Origin: Pipra filicauda
Lineage: Eukaryota > Chordata > Aves > Passeriformes > Pipridae
Length of the DNA stretch: 64,000 nucleotides
Assembly: GCF_003945595.2 (NCBI RefSeq)
Contig: NW_024104437.1
Location: forward strand, 440,563-504,562
Direction of reading: 5' to 3'
Position numbers and translations under genes: made by a program. Shown piece after piece: positions 37,860 through 49,400 of the stretch. The notes beneath the pieces are model-generated. The model was not told where the DNA came from. It did no database searches and was given only the letters and a program-made list of their open reading frames with translations. Positions within the stretch are counted from its first letter, which is position 1, and every line of letters starts with the position of its first letter.

Positions 37860-38060
37860 ATTATTGAACTCATTCATAATTAAGTGAGACCCATTAGGGT
37901 CTTCTACAGTGCTGTCATTGGCAAGTCTGGATTGTTTCATCCCTTTTATGCAATTAATTGCTTATTATATTCCTATGGTGTCCTATGTTTTATTTAGAAT
38001 AATTATTATTAATTTCCTTGAAGAAAGTGTGTAATTAATAAAATATATTATGAAGCACCA
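37860..38060. promoter_or_regulatory. AT-rich homeodomain-motif cluster, candidate conserved non-coding element
   Basis: The block contains repeated TAAT/ATTA cores (CATAATTAAG, AATAATTATTATTAAT, GTAATTAATAAA) and a perfect 12-bp palindrome GCAATTAATTGC at 37950-37961. No repeat family is recognisable. Such composition is typical of deeply conserved developmental enhancers in vertebrate gene deserts, but conservation itself cannot be seen from one sequence. Confidence 0.3.
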
Positions 38061-39976
38061 AACATTCCCACAGATGTATTGGCCATTCTCATAATTTCCA
38101 GTTTATTTTTCAATAACTTTTGGTTCATTTAGGAAATCTATTCATTACATCACAGCATTATTTAAATGAAAATGCTGATTAATGAAGGAATCTGATAATT
38201 TTTATTAAGAAAAACTGAGAAATAAATTTGCCATTTAGGTCAACAACTCACAAGTAGGCCAGCAGAAACTAATGATGAAAAGTGATTATACATTTACAAT
38301 ATGAAATCACACACGCAATATTACCATACAGATGTTTAGTATCTTGTGTGAGGCAAGTTAACATCTCTGTGTTGACTTAAAGTCTAATCAATCCGAACTG
38401 ATTTTGGCGTTTATTGCTATGCCCTGTATGTACTGCTTATTTAAGATGTATTCTATCAGTCTAATCATGCTCAGGTGCATGTAGCATAAAATTATAGTAG
38501 TCTCAATAAGCGTGTGATTGAAGAAGCTGTGTAATAAAATAGTGTTTTGGTTTTTAAAGAGTGTTTTTGTTTAACACCAATGCAAATTCTGATGGAATAA
38601 TCTTATAACATTGTAACATTCACACTATTTTCAGTAATCATGTTTTGTTCCCATTCGGGCTTCAGTCTTCCAAGTGATGGTTATTTGGAAGGACACTTAC
38701 ACCTAATCAGATCCCTATTTGAAGACTTGAGAAGTCCTGACAGGTCAAGAAACCTGTTCATTTTGGGCAAATACAGAACCAGGGCCTTTTTGAACAAACC
38801 AAGGACTTAAGACCAAGAACTTTTATAAAATATTATATTTACTTTAAAAATTTGAGAATTTTCTAACTGCATGCATTTGTGGCACTCTGAGTTCAAGACA
38901 CTTAGAAGGAGATTGTCTTTATTTTGCTGCTTGCAATTATTATTTTTAATTGTCTTGGTATGTTGTCTGCCCTACAGTCTCTATTTTTAGTAAGCTGTTT
39001 TTTCAAGAATAGTACTATTGCTGACCTGACCTTCAAAAGACCATCTACTTTTCATTTTTCCAATAGGTTTTAACTTACATGTTGTATTTATAGCTCTGTT
39101 AAAATACAACTTCATGGTAAAGTGGAAAATGATACTGCAGTAGTTATTGAGTCCTTGTGGCATTAGAAGCATTTCCTCCATAACCTGTAAAATATGGAAA
39201 TTCTAACAACGTAGATAAGCACTTCAGTAATGTCACCATTAAAAACTCTAAAGATCTACTTGGAGACCTACCATTTATGTCTCCTTATTACTGCTATGTG
39301 AGAAGTCATTCGTTGCTCCTCATGAGTTATTTAGGGAACTTCGGCTTTTATTATAGAAACAACTAAAATGTGAGCAGGCAATCAAATCCTGTGACTACAC
39401 AGAGAATTCCATAACTCCTATACCATAACTTAATATTTGAGATGTTATTACTTGTATATCAGAGAAAGCAATATGGTCTCAACTATAAAAAATAAAAAAA
39501 CAAACCAGCTTTTTCCTTTTTCTACGTCTGTTGAAGCAGCATGTTTTGACACATTAAGTGACTTCAAAAAGCCTCATGCAAAGAGTATGAAAGAGGTTCC
39601 ACTTACCATCAATATTATTTCCAACTAAAAATACCTCATTAAATGATAGACAGATAGGGTCTGGAGGACACTGTCAATTTTTGTGCATGGGTTAGAATTA
39701 AAGGAAGATTCATGTAACTTTGTGCAGAAGACAAAGCACTTCAAAACAACCAGTGTCATAAAGTTTCTCTGTGCCCTTTAACCAGTTACCTTTCAGCTTT
39801 CCAGCAGAAACACTTTCCTCCATCTCTGCTGTATGCTCCAGACTGTCCCTTTCTTCAGGTGTCTATAAAACAAGACTTTGGTGTTTTCTTTCTTGTGTTA
39901 GCTGCCTGTGTTGGACAGAAAAGGAAATTTAACTCATTTGCTACATTTTAGCCCACAGTTCCTTTTCTTCAGCTGC
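38061..39976. other. Unique AT-rich non-coding sequence
   Basis: No gene or repeat was recognised. A perfect octamer ATGCAAAT occurs at 38580-38587. Short open frames lack protein-like features. Confidence 0.5.
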
Positions 39977-40909
39977 TATGGTAGGTTGACCTTGCCTGGA
40001 TAGCAGGTGCCCACCAAAGCCACTCCATCACTCCCCTCCTCAGCTGGGCAGCAGCAGGGAAAATAAAGCAAAAGGCTTGTGATTCAAGACCAGGATGGGG
40101 AGAGATCACTCACAAATTACCATCATGGGCAAAACAGACTCAACTTGGAGGAAAAAAATTAATTTACTGGCAATCAAACCAGAATAGGAGAGTGAGAAAT
40201 AAACCCAAATCTTAAAAACACCTTAACCACCACCCCCCCACCTTCCCCCCCTTCCCTTCTCCCCAGGCTAAACTTAATTGCTGAATTTTCTACCTGGACA
40301 AGCACAGCAGGATGGGGAATGGGGTTGTGGTCAGTTCATCTCACGTTTTCTGCTGCTTTTTCCTCCACAGTGGGAGGACTGCTCATACTCTTCCCCTGCT
40401 CCAGTATAGGCCACTCCCATGGAAGACAGTCCTCCATGAACTTCTCCAACATGAGTCCTTCCCACAGACCGGAGTTCTACATGAACTGCTGCAGCGTGGA
40501 TCTCCAAAAGGGTCACAAGTCCGGTCAGCAAACCTGCTCCGGTGTGGGCTCCTCTCTCCGTGGGGCCACAGGTCCTGTCAGGATCCTGCTCCAGCATGGG
40601 CTTCCTAGGGGGTCACAACCTCCTTCAGGCATCCACCTGCTCCTGTGTGGGGCTGCTCCACCATGGAGCTGGGGCTGCAGAGGCACAGCTGCCTCACCAT
40701 AGTCTTCATTACAGGCTACAAGGAAATTTCTGCTCCAGTGCGTGAAGCACCTTCTCCCCCTCTCTTCACTGACTAGGTGTCTGCAAAGCTCTTTCTCTAA
40801 TATTTTCGCTCCTCTCTTCTCTGGCTGCAGTTGCTCCTGTATAGCAATTTCTTTCTCCTTCTCACAGAAGCCCCCCACTACCAAAACCTTGCCACTCAAA
40901 CCCAACACA
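39977..40909 (-). mobile_element. Solo LTR, same ERVL-like family as copy 1, inverted (LTR copy 2)
   Basis: Read on the minus strand it starts TGTGTTGGGTT (ending at 40909) and finishes GGTCAACCTACCATA (39977), parallel to TGTAGTGGGTT and GGTCAACCCACTACA in the 26149-27243 copy. Internal blocks also align, for example the plus copy's GAGTCTGTTTTACCCGTGA against GAGTCTGTTTTGCCCATGA here. Flanks GCTGC and GCAGC may be a decayed 5-bp duplication. At 933 bp it is shorter and more diverged, and its AATAAA is degraded. Minus-strand frames of up to 232 codons cross the LTR edge into flanking DNA and are not genes. Confidence 0.85.
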
Positions 40910-43900
40910 GCAGCTCTAATCATGACCCGTAGGAGTGTCTCCTGTTCCATTTCTCCTTGAATTGGGCACACCAATTTTCCACCCTCCTTCACCCCAAGGC
41001 GTACTCCAAGACAGATATGAAAAGAGCAGGTGCTTGATACTGCTGGAACAGAGTGTGTCAGTATACTGAGGAAGCCAAGGTAGCCCACCCTGCCTCTAAA
41101 TCCATTGTTCATCAGGAAGCAACCAAGTGGTTGTTGAGACAAGACCAAGACCTTACATTTGGAGTGTCTCTGGCTGTTGTGTCTTGGTGGCTGAAGAGCT
41201 TGTGTTACACAGATTTCAGCCATCTAAATTTGTCCAAAGCTTTCTGCATCTGATTTGATGTGCACAGGTGAGAATTATATCTTTATCCAGGCTTTAGACA
41301 CACCCTGGCTTGAGGTAATTCTGGGTTTTATAACATTGTTCTATATGTCAGCCCTGCTAGACCACTTCCAAAGATGAACAGATAGTTTCTGTATCCCAAA
41401 GAAGTTCTTGGAAGATCGGCACTGAATGCGACAAACATGTGAGGAAGGAAATAACTTATTATTTGAACTGGACATTGGTATCAAATTGCTATTCTTCATA
41501 CTGAATGTAAAAAAAATTTACAAATAAAAATAGGAAAATTGCATTAGAAAAATATGCTGAAAAGGTTTCTGCACATCTGCTTTCACTAAGTGACTGATTT
41601 CAATAATTAGCAGCAAACATATAGATCCATATTTGTGCCTTCAGATATCCTTGTTTAAACAAGTATTAATTAATTAAAAACGAATGTAATTATTCATGTT
41701 TATCTTCAGCAATATTCTCCTTAATAATTGGTACCAAATAAGTAAAATTTGAAATGGAAACTCCAAGACTTCTTTATTCTAATGAACTTCATTTTACTGT
41801 TTTAAAATCACTAGTACGAAAATTTTGAGACATTGGAAAAAATTAATTTGAGTTGTGATAAATACACCTAAAATCAGGGCTCAATCTAGTATTCCTGCAT
41901 TTCAGTGTCTGAAAATCTATGTTTATATTTAAATATGACCAAATCTGTTATTAGCTGATAAAGTTTCCAAATCCCATGTTTTGCCAATCATGCAGAATTA
42001 GTAACAATTTTTGAAAATGATGGCTTAAACTAATTGTTGAAAAATACTTTTTCTTTATGGGATTCTTTTAAGGCTGGCCATTGTTCATGCAGTGAGACCT
42101 GAGCTTGCTGATACTTCATGTCAGTAACTGAGCGGAGGTGAGTGGGATGGCTCAAGTCCGCAGTTTAAGCTTGTCCAAGAGGGGTTTCAAGGAAGAGTCA
42201 CTTGCTCCCTGATGTCAGATTTGTGCTTTCTCATTCGACAGTGCATATTTGATCCAGAGGAGGTACACAACTGCATTTATGCTGATCTAGCAAGAACACA
42301 CACTACCAAGTTTATGCTGGGTTTAAGACAGGTTAGACTTGCAGAAAAATGCCTAGATTGCCAATGCCTAATCTGGGAAAAAAAAAAGTCTTTCATTAGA
42401 ATTAAGTTATCAAAAATATTTTGACATGTGTTAGACCAGGATCAGCACTTTGTGTCTTATGGTTATGGCATTTTTGATCTGGTACTAGGAACTGTAAAGC
42501 TGGATTTACTTTATCACTGAACCTCATCTGGGAGTCAGCAGAACTATCTACATGGGAGTTTCCTGTTTGAAAACCCAAAGACACTGACATCTGGGTTTTT
42601 TCCGCTTGTAATGCCACCAAATTTATTTTCTTATAGATGATAATAATACTTTTACACAGTAAGTGAAGAAATTTATAGAAGCTGTATTTATCATATATTA
42701 AACTGAACTCCTATATACCTAGCAGACTAGAATTTTTGCGAGTCATTCCAATCCATTGGATAAGTACATAATTACATATTTAAGAGACAGAGATAAACAT
42801 ATAGTAGAGGTATCAGTGAGGAAGGTCTTTAGCTGCTGTAAATTGTTACAAATTCCTTTGGAGTACATTTATAGTAGCTGAAGTTTTAATCAATATTATG
42901 CATGTATTTATGGTCTAGACTGTTCTACTATTTGTGTTAAATAAACAATAATGCCATTAAGGCAAGTGCTAAAGAGGAAATTATCTTTAATTTTATTGTG
43001 TGAAGAGCAGATCTTTACCTGTGCTTAATACTATTGATTTTAGTGAGAATATATATGAATTCAATTATTCTTTTCCTTAAATGTTTGTCAGAACTGCATT
43101 TATTAGATGCATCCTAAAGGAGATTGTGCAGGCTGAATGAAAGGCAGGGGGGTTTTCTCAAAATTTGTTGTAATTCTTATATCTTTTAGTTTCTACACTT
43201 AGAAATTAGCTTTCTTTCTTCCTGGTGCATATTTATTATACAAAAATAATGGGATTCGGCTAATCCTGTTCATTCTCAATAGAGTTAAGAGGACTTAGTG
43301 AATCAAGTGACTCATTCTTTAATATGATGCTCATTAAACATGATATCCAACAAAGCTAAATAGACATCGCTGACCATGGGTGAGATTTACCCCTGAGCCA
43401 CAGTCTTGCAAATTCTTTTTCTCCTTCTGGATTCTTTTCCTGGGATCTTGAGGCAGCTTGTGTTACCTACCATGACATGCAGTTGCTAGAATCTGAAATG
43501 AGATGAGTTAATGGCATTGCATTATCTCCTGATGACAAATCCATTAGCATATGTCACTGCTCTCACTTATAATTCAAGTCTCTCCTTGTTTGGTGCTCAT
43601 TGCAAGGGAAAATCTGCAAGCTTTTATATTTCCATTTCTTTACAAATGTTTTGTACAGCTTTATAAGGTTGAGCAATGCATTCAAATGATGGACTAATTT
43701 GTGTGTTATAATGGCTATACATAGATTTGTTGTCTTTAATTATTCAAAGTCTTCTTTGTCAACTGGAATGACCTACAGTATATAATTCATAATAATTATA
43801 TTAATTATGAATTACATGTGTTATTTTACTCTACTAAAATGAAAAATTTAGATAACTGTTCTACACTCTTTTTGAATAATTTGCTTTGCAGCAACTGTAT

Positions 43901-44635
43901 GCAGCATACAGAGGCAAGTTTTTATTGTGTTTACTTTGTGTTAAAAGATTAGGGATGGCAGAAAGAAGCTGTCTTCGTACCCAACTTTACTGACTCTCCT
44001 GGGACAGGGAGTAAGGCACTGCAGAGCCTGGAAACTGCAGTGTATTCCCTAGGATGTGATGAGTTATATTATGCTGGCCCTTCAGGATGGTCACAACGGA
44101 AATCTCTGTTCAAACACAGGGCAGCATTGAGCTGGGAAGTAGCACAATGGTTGGCAGATGCCGTAACCTGTCTAACTGTTGGGTTTTAATCCTGTTCTTT
44201 ACCTCCTGAATTCAATGAAATAGGCATGAAAGATTTGTACTGAGACTTAGGAAAGAGATTTGTCAGACTTTGGTGAGACAAGGGCGAGCAGTGAGGAAGG
44301 GCAGGAAATGTGTTCAAATGCATAATAGTTGGAAAAAAGCAAAGGCAAGATAAAGTGGGAGAAATGAAGTAAGAAATGGATGAATAATTGTCCTGGGTGC
44401 AGGCAATAATGAAACATTGATCTTTTGAAGTGAAGATCAGGAATTTGTAAGAAGCCATAGGTGGGGAAGAAGTTATTATGGTCAGAGAGTCAGTTAAAGT
44501 AGGGGACATAACTGCAATGACTTAAGAGCAGGATATAATTGCCTTGTCAGAATATCAGTCAGTGAAAATAACTATATAAAATTGCATTAAATTTATAAAA
44601 TAAATTGGTTGAATAGCATAGTTAAATAATACCTT
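40910..44635. other. Unique non-coding sequence
   Basis: No supportable gene. The AT-rich part around 43780-43815 contains a perfect 11-bp inverted repeat (separate entry). Nothing else is recognised. Confidence 0.5.
43783..43814. repeat. 11-bp inverted repeat in AT-rich DNA
   Basis: TAATTCATAAT at 43783-43793 and its exact reverse complement ATTATGAATTA at 43804-43814 flank a 10-base loop. Both arms contain homeodomain-like TAATT cores, so it could be a paired binding site as well as a cruciform. Confidence 0.75.
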
Positions 44636-45489
44636 TGAACTGACTACATCAGTGGACAAGGGAAGAGCTGTGGGTCTCTTCTATCTGGATTTCTCTAAAG
44701 CCTTTGACACATTCCCCCACAACATCCTCTAAATCATCTAAATGAGAGGGATATGGACTTGATGGGTGGAGTGTTCAGTGGAAATGGTTGAATGGTTGCA
44801 TCCAGAGGGCAGTGTTTAACAGCTCAATGTCCCAGTGGACATCGTGGACAAGTGGTGTCCCTCAGGAGTCCGTACTGGGGCCAGTACTGTTTAATATCTT
44901 CATCAATGAAATAGACGCCCTCAGCAAGTTTGCAAATGACACCAGGCTGAGTGGTACTGTAGACAAGCCTGAAGGATGGGATACCATTCAGAGGGACTTG
45001 GACAAGCTCAAGAAGTGGGCCCATGGGAATCTCATGAGGTTCACCAAGGACAAATGCAAGGTGCTGCACCTGGGTCAGAGCAACCCCTGGTATCATTACA
45101 GGCTGGGGGATGAAGGGATTGAGAGCAGTCCTGCAGAGAAAGACTTGGGGGTACTGATGGATGAAAAGATGGACATGAGCCGGCAATGCACACTCACAGT
45201 CCAGAAAGCCAGTTGTATCCTGGGCTGCGTCAAAAGCAGCGTGACCAGCAGGTCAAGCAGGGTGTTTCTGCCCCTGCTCCTCCCTGGTGGAATACTCTGC
45301 TGCTACCTGGAGTACTGCTCTGGAGTCTTAAACACAGGAAAGACATGGACCTTTCGGAGTGGGTTCAGAGAAGGACCACAAAAATGATCAGGGAACTGGA
45401 GCACCTCTCCCATGAGGACAGGCTCAGACAGTTGGGAGTGTTCTCTCTGGAGAAGGCTCCAGGGAGACCTTATTGTGGCTTTCAGTACT
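44636..45489 (+). mobile_element. CR1 LINE ORF2 fragment, reverse transcriptase region, inactive (5' part)
   Basis: The translation shows reverse-transcriptase motif A (YLDFSKAFD, from 44682) and motif B (GVPQESVLGPVLFNIFIN, about 44860-44910). A region matching the active-site motif reads FANDT instead of FADDT and is preceded by a short in-frame deletion. Further on come typical CR1 phrases (KDLGVLMDEK, RLRQLGVFSLEK). The frame changes between motif A and motif B, and again near 45300-45390. The element is therefore dead: one catalytic aspartate is replaced and at least two frameshifts are present. Homology breaks at about 45489 where an LTR intervenes, and resumes at 46084. Confidence 0.9.
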
Positions 45490-46083
45490 GGTGTCTTCAT
45501 TTTGGGTGAGATAATTTTCTGCATAGTTGCTGTCGCAGTGTTGTGTTTTGCATTTAGTATGAGAATCATTTTGGTAACACACTGATGGTTTAGTTGTTGC
45601 TCAGTAGTTTTTACTCTCTAAGTCAAGGACTTTTCAGTGTCTCATATTCTGCCAGCGAGCAGGTACACAAGAAGCTGGGAGGAAGCATGGCCAGGACAGC
45701 TGACCCTAATTGGCCAAAGGGATATTCCATAACATAGAATACCATACCATACCATACTAAACTGAGGGGAGCTGTCTGGAAGGGAACAATCACAGCTGAG
45801 GGGCAGGCTGGGCACGGGTGAGTGGATGGTGAGAAACTGTATTGTTTGTCACCTGGTTTTTATAGGTTTTATTCCTCTCTCTCTTTTTGTTATCTCCCTT
45901 TTCATTACTTTTCATTATTATTATTACTATTACTATATTTTGTTTCAATTATTAAACTGTTCTTATCTCGACCCATGAGTTTTACTTTTTTCTGATCCTC
46001 CTCCCCATCCCACTCCCTGGGTTGGGGGGAGCGAATGTATGTCTGTGTTGTACTTAGTTACCAGCTGGGGTTAAACCATGACA
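45490..46083 (+). mobile_element. Avian solo LTR inserted into the CR1 element
   Basis: The sequence matches a widespread avian LTR type: TAGTATGAGAATCATTTTGG, TAACACACTGATG, GGCCAAAGGGATATTCCATA, ATTAAACTGTTCTTATCTCG and a terminal CAGCTGGGGTTAAACCATG then ACA. The right end is precise at 46083. The left end is either 45531 (TGTCGCAG, matching inverted CCATGACA) or about 45490, because some 40 bp of unassigned sequence lies between CR1 and 45531. Within it, CCATA has expanded to four units (about 45739-45757) and an ATT-rich run is present (about 45912-45940). No clear target-site duplication survives and no internal genes are present. Confidence 0.85.
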
Positions 46084-46404
46084 AGGAGGCTTATAAGAAG
46101 GATGGGGGTAGACTTTTTAGCAGGACCTGTTGCAAGAGGACAAGGGATAATGATTTTAAACTAAAAGAAGGTAGATTCAGACTTGAGAAAAGGAAGAATT
46201 ATTTTATAATGAGGGTGGTGAAACACTGGAACAGGTTGCCCTGAGAGGTAGTAGATGTCCCCTTGCTGGAAACATTCAAGGCCAAGTTGAATGGGGCTCT
46301 GAGCAACCTGATCTAGTTGAATATGTCCTTGCTCATTGTGGAGAGATTGGACTAGATGACTTTTAAAGATTCCTTCTGACCCAAACTATTCCATGATTCT
46401 ATGA
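46084..46404 (+). mobile_element. CR1 LINE fragment, 3' continuation after the LTR
   Basis: CR1 homology resumes with GGCTTATAAGAAGGATGGGG and continues through the ORF2 C-terminus (HWNRLP) to a 3' end at ATGATTCTATGAA near 46404. The phrase joins directly to CR1 text ending at about 45489, so both belong to one original insertion. Its subfamily differs from the 33-34 kb copies (AYKKDG-type versus GLFSQ-type C-terminus). Confidence 0.9.
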
Positions 46405-49400
46405 ACATCAATGGTCTTTTTATAACAAGAAATTTATTTTTTAACTTAACCTTTCTTGGAATCTACAAATGAAATAGTATGGCCTATATGCACTCTACCT
46501 AGCTTTAAGCATTTGACTGATGCATTAAGTTAGGTCGAATACCAAAGTTAGGTAATTAATTGGTGTTTAGTAAAGCAATCGTTTTCCAGGAAGTGCCTAA
46601 ACTCCTTAAAAGTATCCAAGAAATGAATGTCTTAGCAGGAAGATTTTTCCCTCCTAGCATATGTGCTTCATTTTATTGTCTTCCTAGTTATTCATATTCT
46701 ATAAATTTGTCTTTTCATTATATGAATTCTTACAGAGTGTTTCCTATTTTATAAGATTTATTGCTAAAGTTATGGCCCCATCTATGTTAAATACTTGCCA
46801 GCATAGATGTTCAGCTCATTTAGCCAGCTTCAGCTGCCAAATTCCAATTTACACAACTTCAGAATTTAACACATGCATTTCAAGTTCTTTCCCTCCCCAG
46901 TTAAGTCCTTCAGGTGGAGACAATACAGCAGTGGGGACATTTCACTCATTGTTATTCACTCATTGTTCCTTGTATTATTCTTTTATGCTTTTCTTCCATT
47001 CTAGTTCTCTTTCTCTCATTTTACAATAGGAACTGATGAGGATTCTCTATTTTAGGGAATCACAGCATAGTTCTTTCAAGGTTTACCGTGCAGTGTTTAA
47101 ATTAATTGGCAATGGTTAATGATCTACCTTTTCTCAGTTGTGTTAAAGCAATCTGCACTGCTCAGAGCTATTATGGACAAACATAGCACCATAAAAAGTA
47201 CAAAAAATGCGGAGTGGCTTTAGATTGGAAACATAGAGAAGGGCAGGTTTCTATGCATCCACCTTGATACCTTCAAACATTTAAATCTGTCATTGTTTTA
47301 TTTTGACCTTTGGACCATAGGTTGGGTATTTTTAATTTGTCCTTTTTAGATTAAGTTTTCATAAAATTTATTATTGCTGTTTTCTTCTTACAAGTTCAAG
47401 ATATTAGCTCTTTAGGAAATAACTTGTTATTAAATATTCTACAGATATAGAAAGCGTAATTAGGCTTCCCTGGAAGTATTTAACAAAGGAAGAAAGCCCT
47501 CACTGCCACCATCTTATCTATAGAGTGACCAAGGCAGAAAGTTGAATCATTTCCCTGCTACCTCTATATTTCCAGATTAGAACCTCTTACACAGAACCTG
47601 AGTAACATTTTACTGACTCAAATTTTGAAAATTTTCTGAACAACTCTGGGAATCTTGTAATTCCATATAAAATAGGTTTATGTACCCTCAGCCATGCATG
47701 GTGGTGAGCAAATTCTTCATTCACTGACTTTGATAGCTGAGAGCACTCAGCATTTATTAGATGAAATCCTTTCTAATTATAAATGGGGAATGAGTCAGGC
47801 TGTTCCAGTCATGATAAATGAACCTGATTAAACATTTTGTGTCAAATATAGCACAGTGGAAAGGAAAGTTAAGAGTGAGTGGATTGAAGGGCTGCATAAT
47901 TAGCAGGAATGGAGCTCATTCATTTCAGGGAGGCAGTGCTGTGCAGCAGCGTCAACGCTGCGAGGTCAGGAGGAGAATTACAAAAACAATACCAGCTCTG
48001 TTCTCCACTGGAAATCAGCCTGGAAGCATGTGTATTTAGCTTTCTGGCCTCCAGGTACCCTCTGAGCTTTGTGTGGTTTTGCTGTACATGCCTCAAACTT
48101 TAAAGGTGAACTGAGTGTCTCCCAGTGACCTGCTCAGACCTTGACTGGAGAGTTCATGAATCTTCTGCTAGAATTGCCAACAAGGTGCTTATGCAGGCTT
48201 CTGAGAAAAACCCAGCTGAGGCAGATAAATAGAAAAGGAAATTATTAATAACAGAAAGAATTTGAATCTATTCTCTATTATGCTATATTTATACTATATT
48301 TTAATTGATTCTGAATCTTAAATGTCTGATTTTATAACTGTAGATAGTTATTAAGCCAGTTCTTTAAATCTGATTAGTTTCTACTTAAATTTATGTCTGT
48401 GAATGGTTGTTTTATAGCATTTCTCTTGATTAAGAAAGCCACATTGTTTTCTTTTAAGTTTTGCTGGGAGTTCTGACATGTACTGTCAAATAAGGGGAAG
48501 AGGAAAAGAAAGAAAGGATAAATGTCCTACCATTTTGTTGAGATTTAATAAATAGAGGATTTTTTTGTTACCTAGACTAAAATTTATAGAGCTGTTGGAA
48601 AATGTTTGCTGCACAGGACTTGAATTTTGATTCCCTGCTGGGATTGTTTGCTGTAATATTTTTTGCCATAGCTGCATTGCAAATTCCAATATGAAACCTG
48701 ATAGTATGGCCACCCTGGGAAAACTGCAAAGCTGGCAATCAGCTTCTTCCATGTTTCAGATGAAATATAGATAGAGCAAAAATCTGCAGTCCCACGAGGA
48801 CCCATCCATGAGCTTGACTCTACATACACCATTAAAGTACTGGGGATATGCAAGGGCTGCAGAATTAAGCATTTCTGTCATGATCCAGCATGGAAGAGTG
48901 CATGAGAGCCTTTGACATGTCACCAGTCCCTAGCATTTTCTTGAGCTGACTGCTTGAGAAACCACTATAAACTCAGTTGCAGGATGGAGAAAATGCAGTA
49001 CCTACTCTTTGGGGGTGGTCTTCAGAAGAGCTTGTTTTGAAGGCAGGTCATGCTGTGGGGAAGCCTTCATTGGCAGTGCTGTCCTCTAGCCCTGCCTGAC
49101 TCTGCGGCATCACATCCCTGCACAGCTCATCAGCAGGCTGGTGGGATCCCATAACAGGAAGGGGGGCCATGCAGCTGCACAGCAAACCTAGGATATACCA
49201 AATGATGGGATTATCATAAATACTACCTGTGTTTTGACAGGACAGGAATAATGGCTTTCTTCACTGATCACTTCTCACCTTTCAACACAAGCTTTGTGGC
49301 ACATCTGAATACATAGAGCCATAAATATCTGTGGCCATTAAAACATTCAGTCTTATTTCTTAGGTAGCTTGTTTCTTATCTGTCATGGGCACTGCAGGCA

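Noticed and set aside
40525..41223. 232-codon minus-strand open frame, the longest in the window
   Set aside because: It runs from flanking DNA across the 5' edge of LTR copy 2 into its body. It mixes two unrelated sequences and shows no domain.
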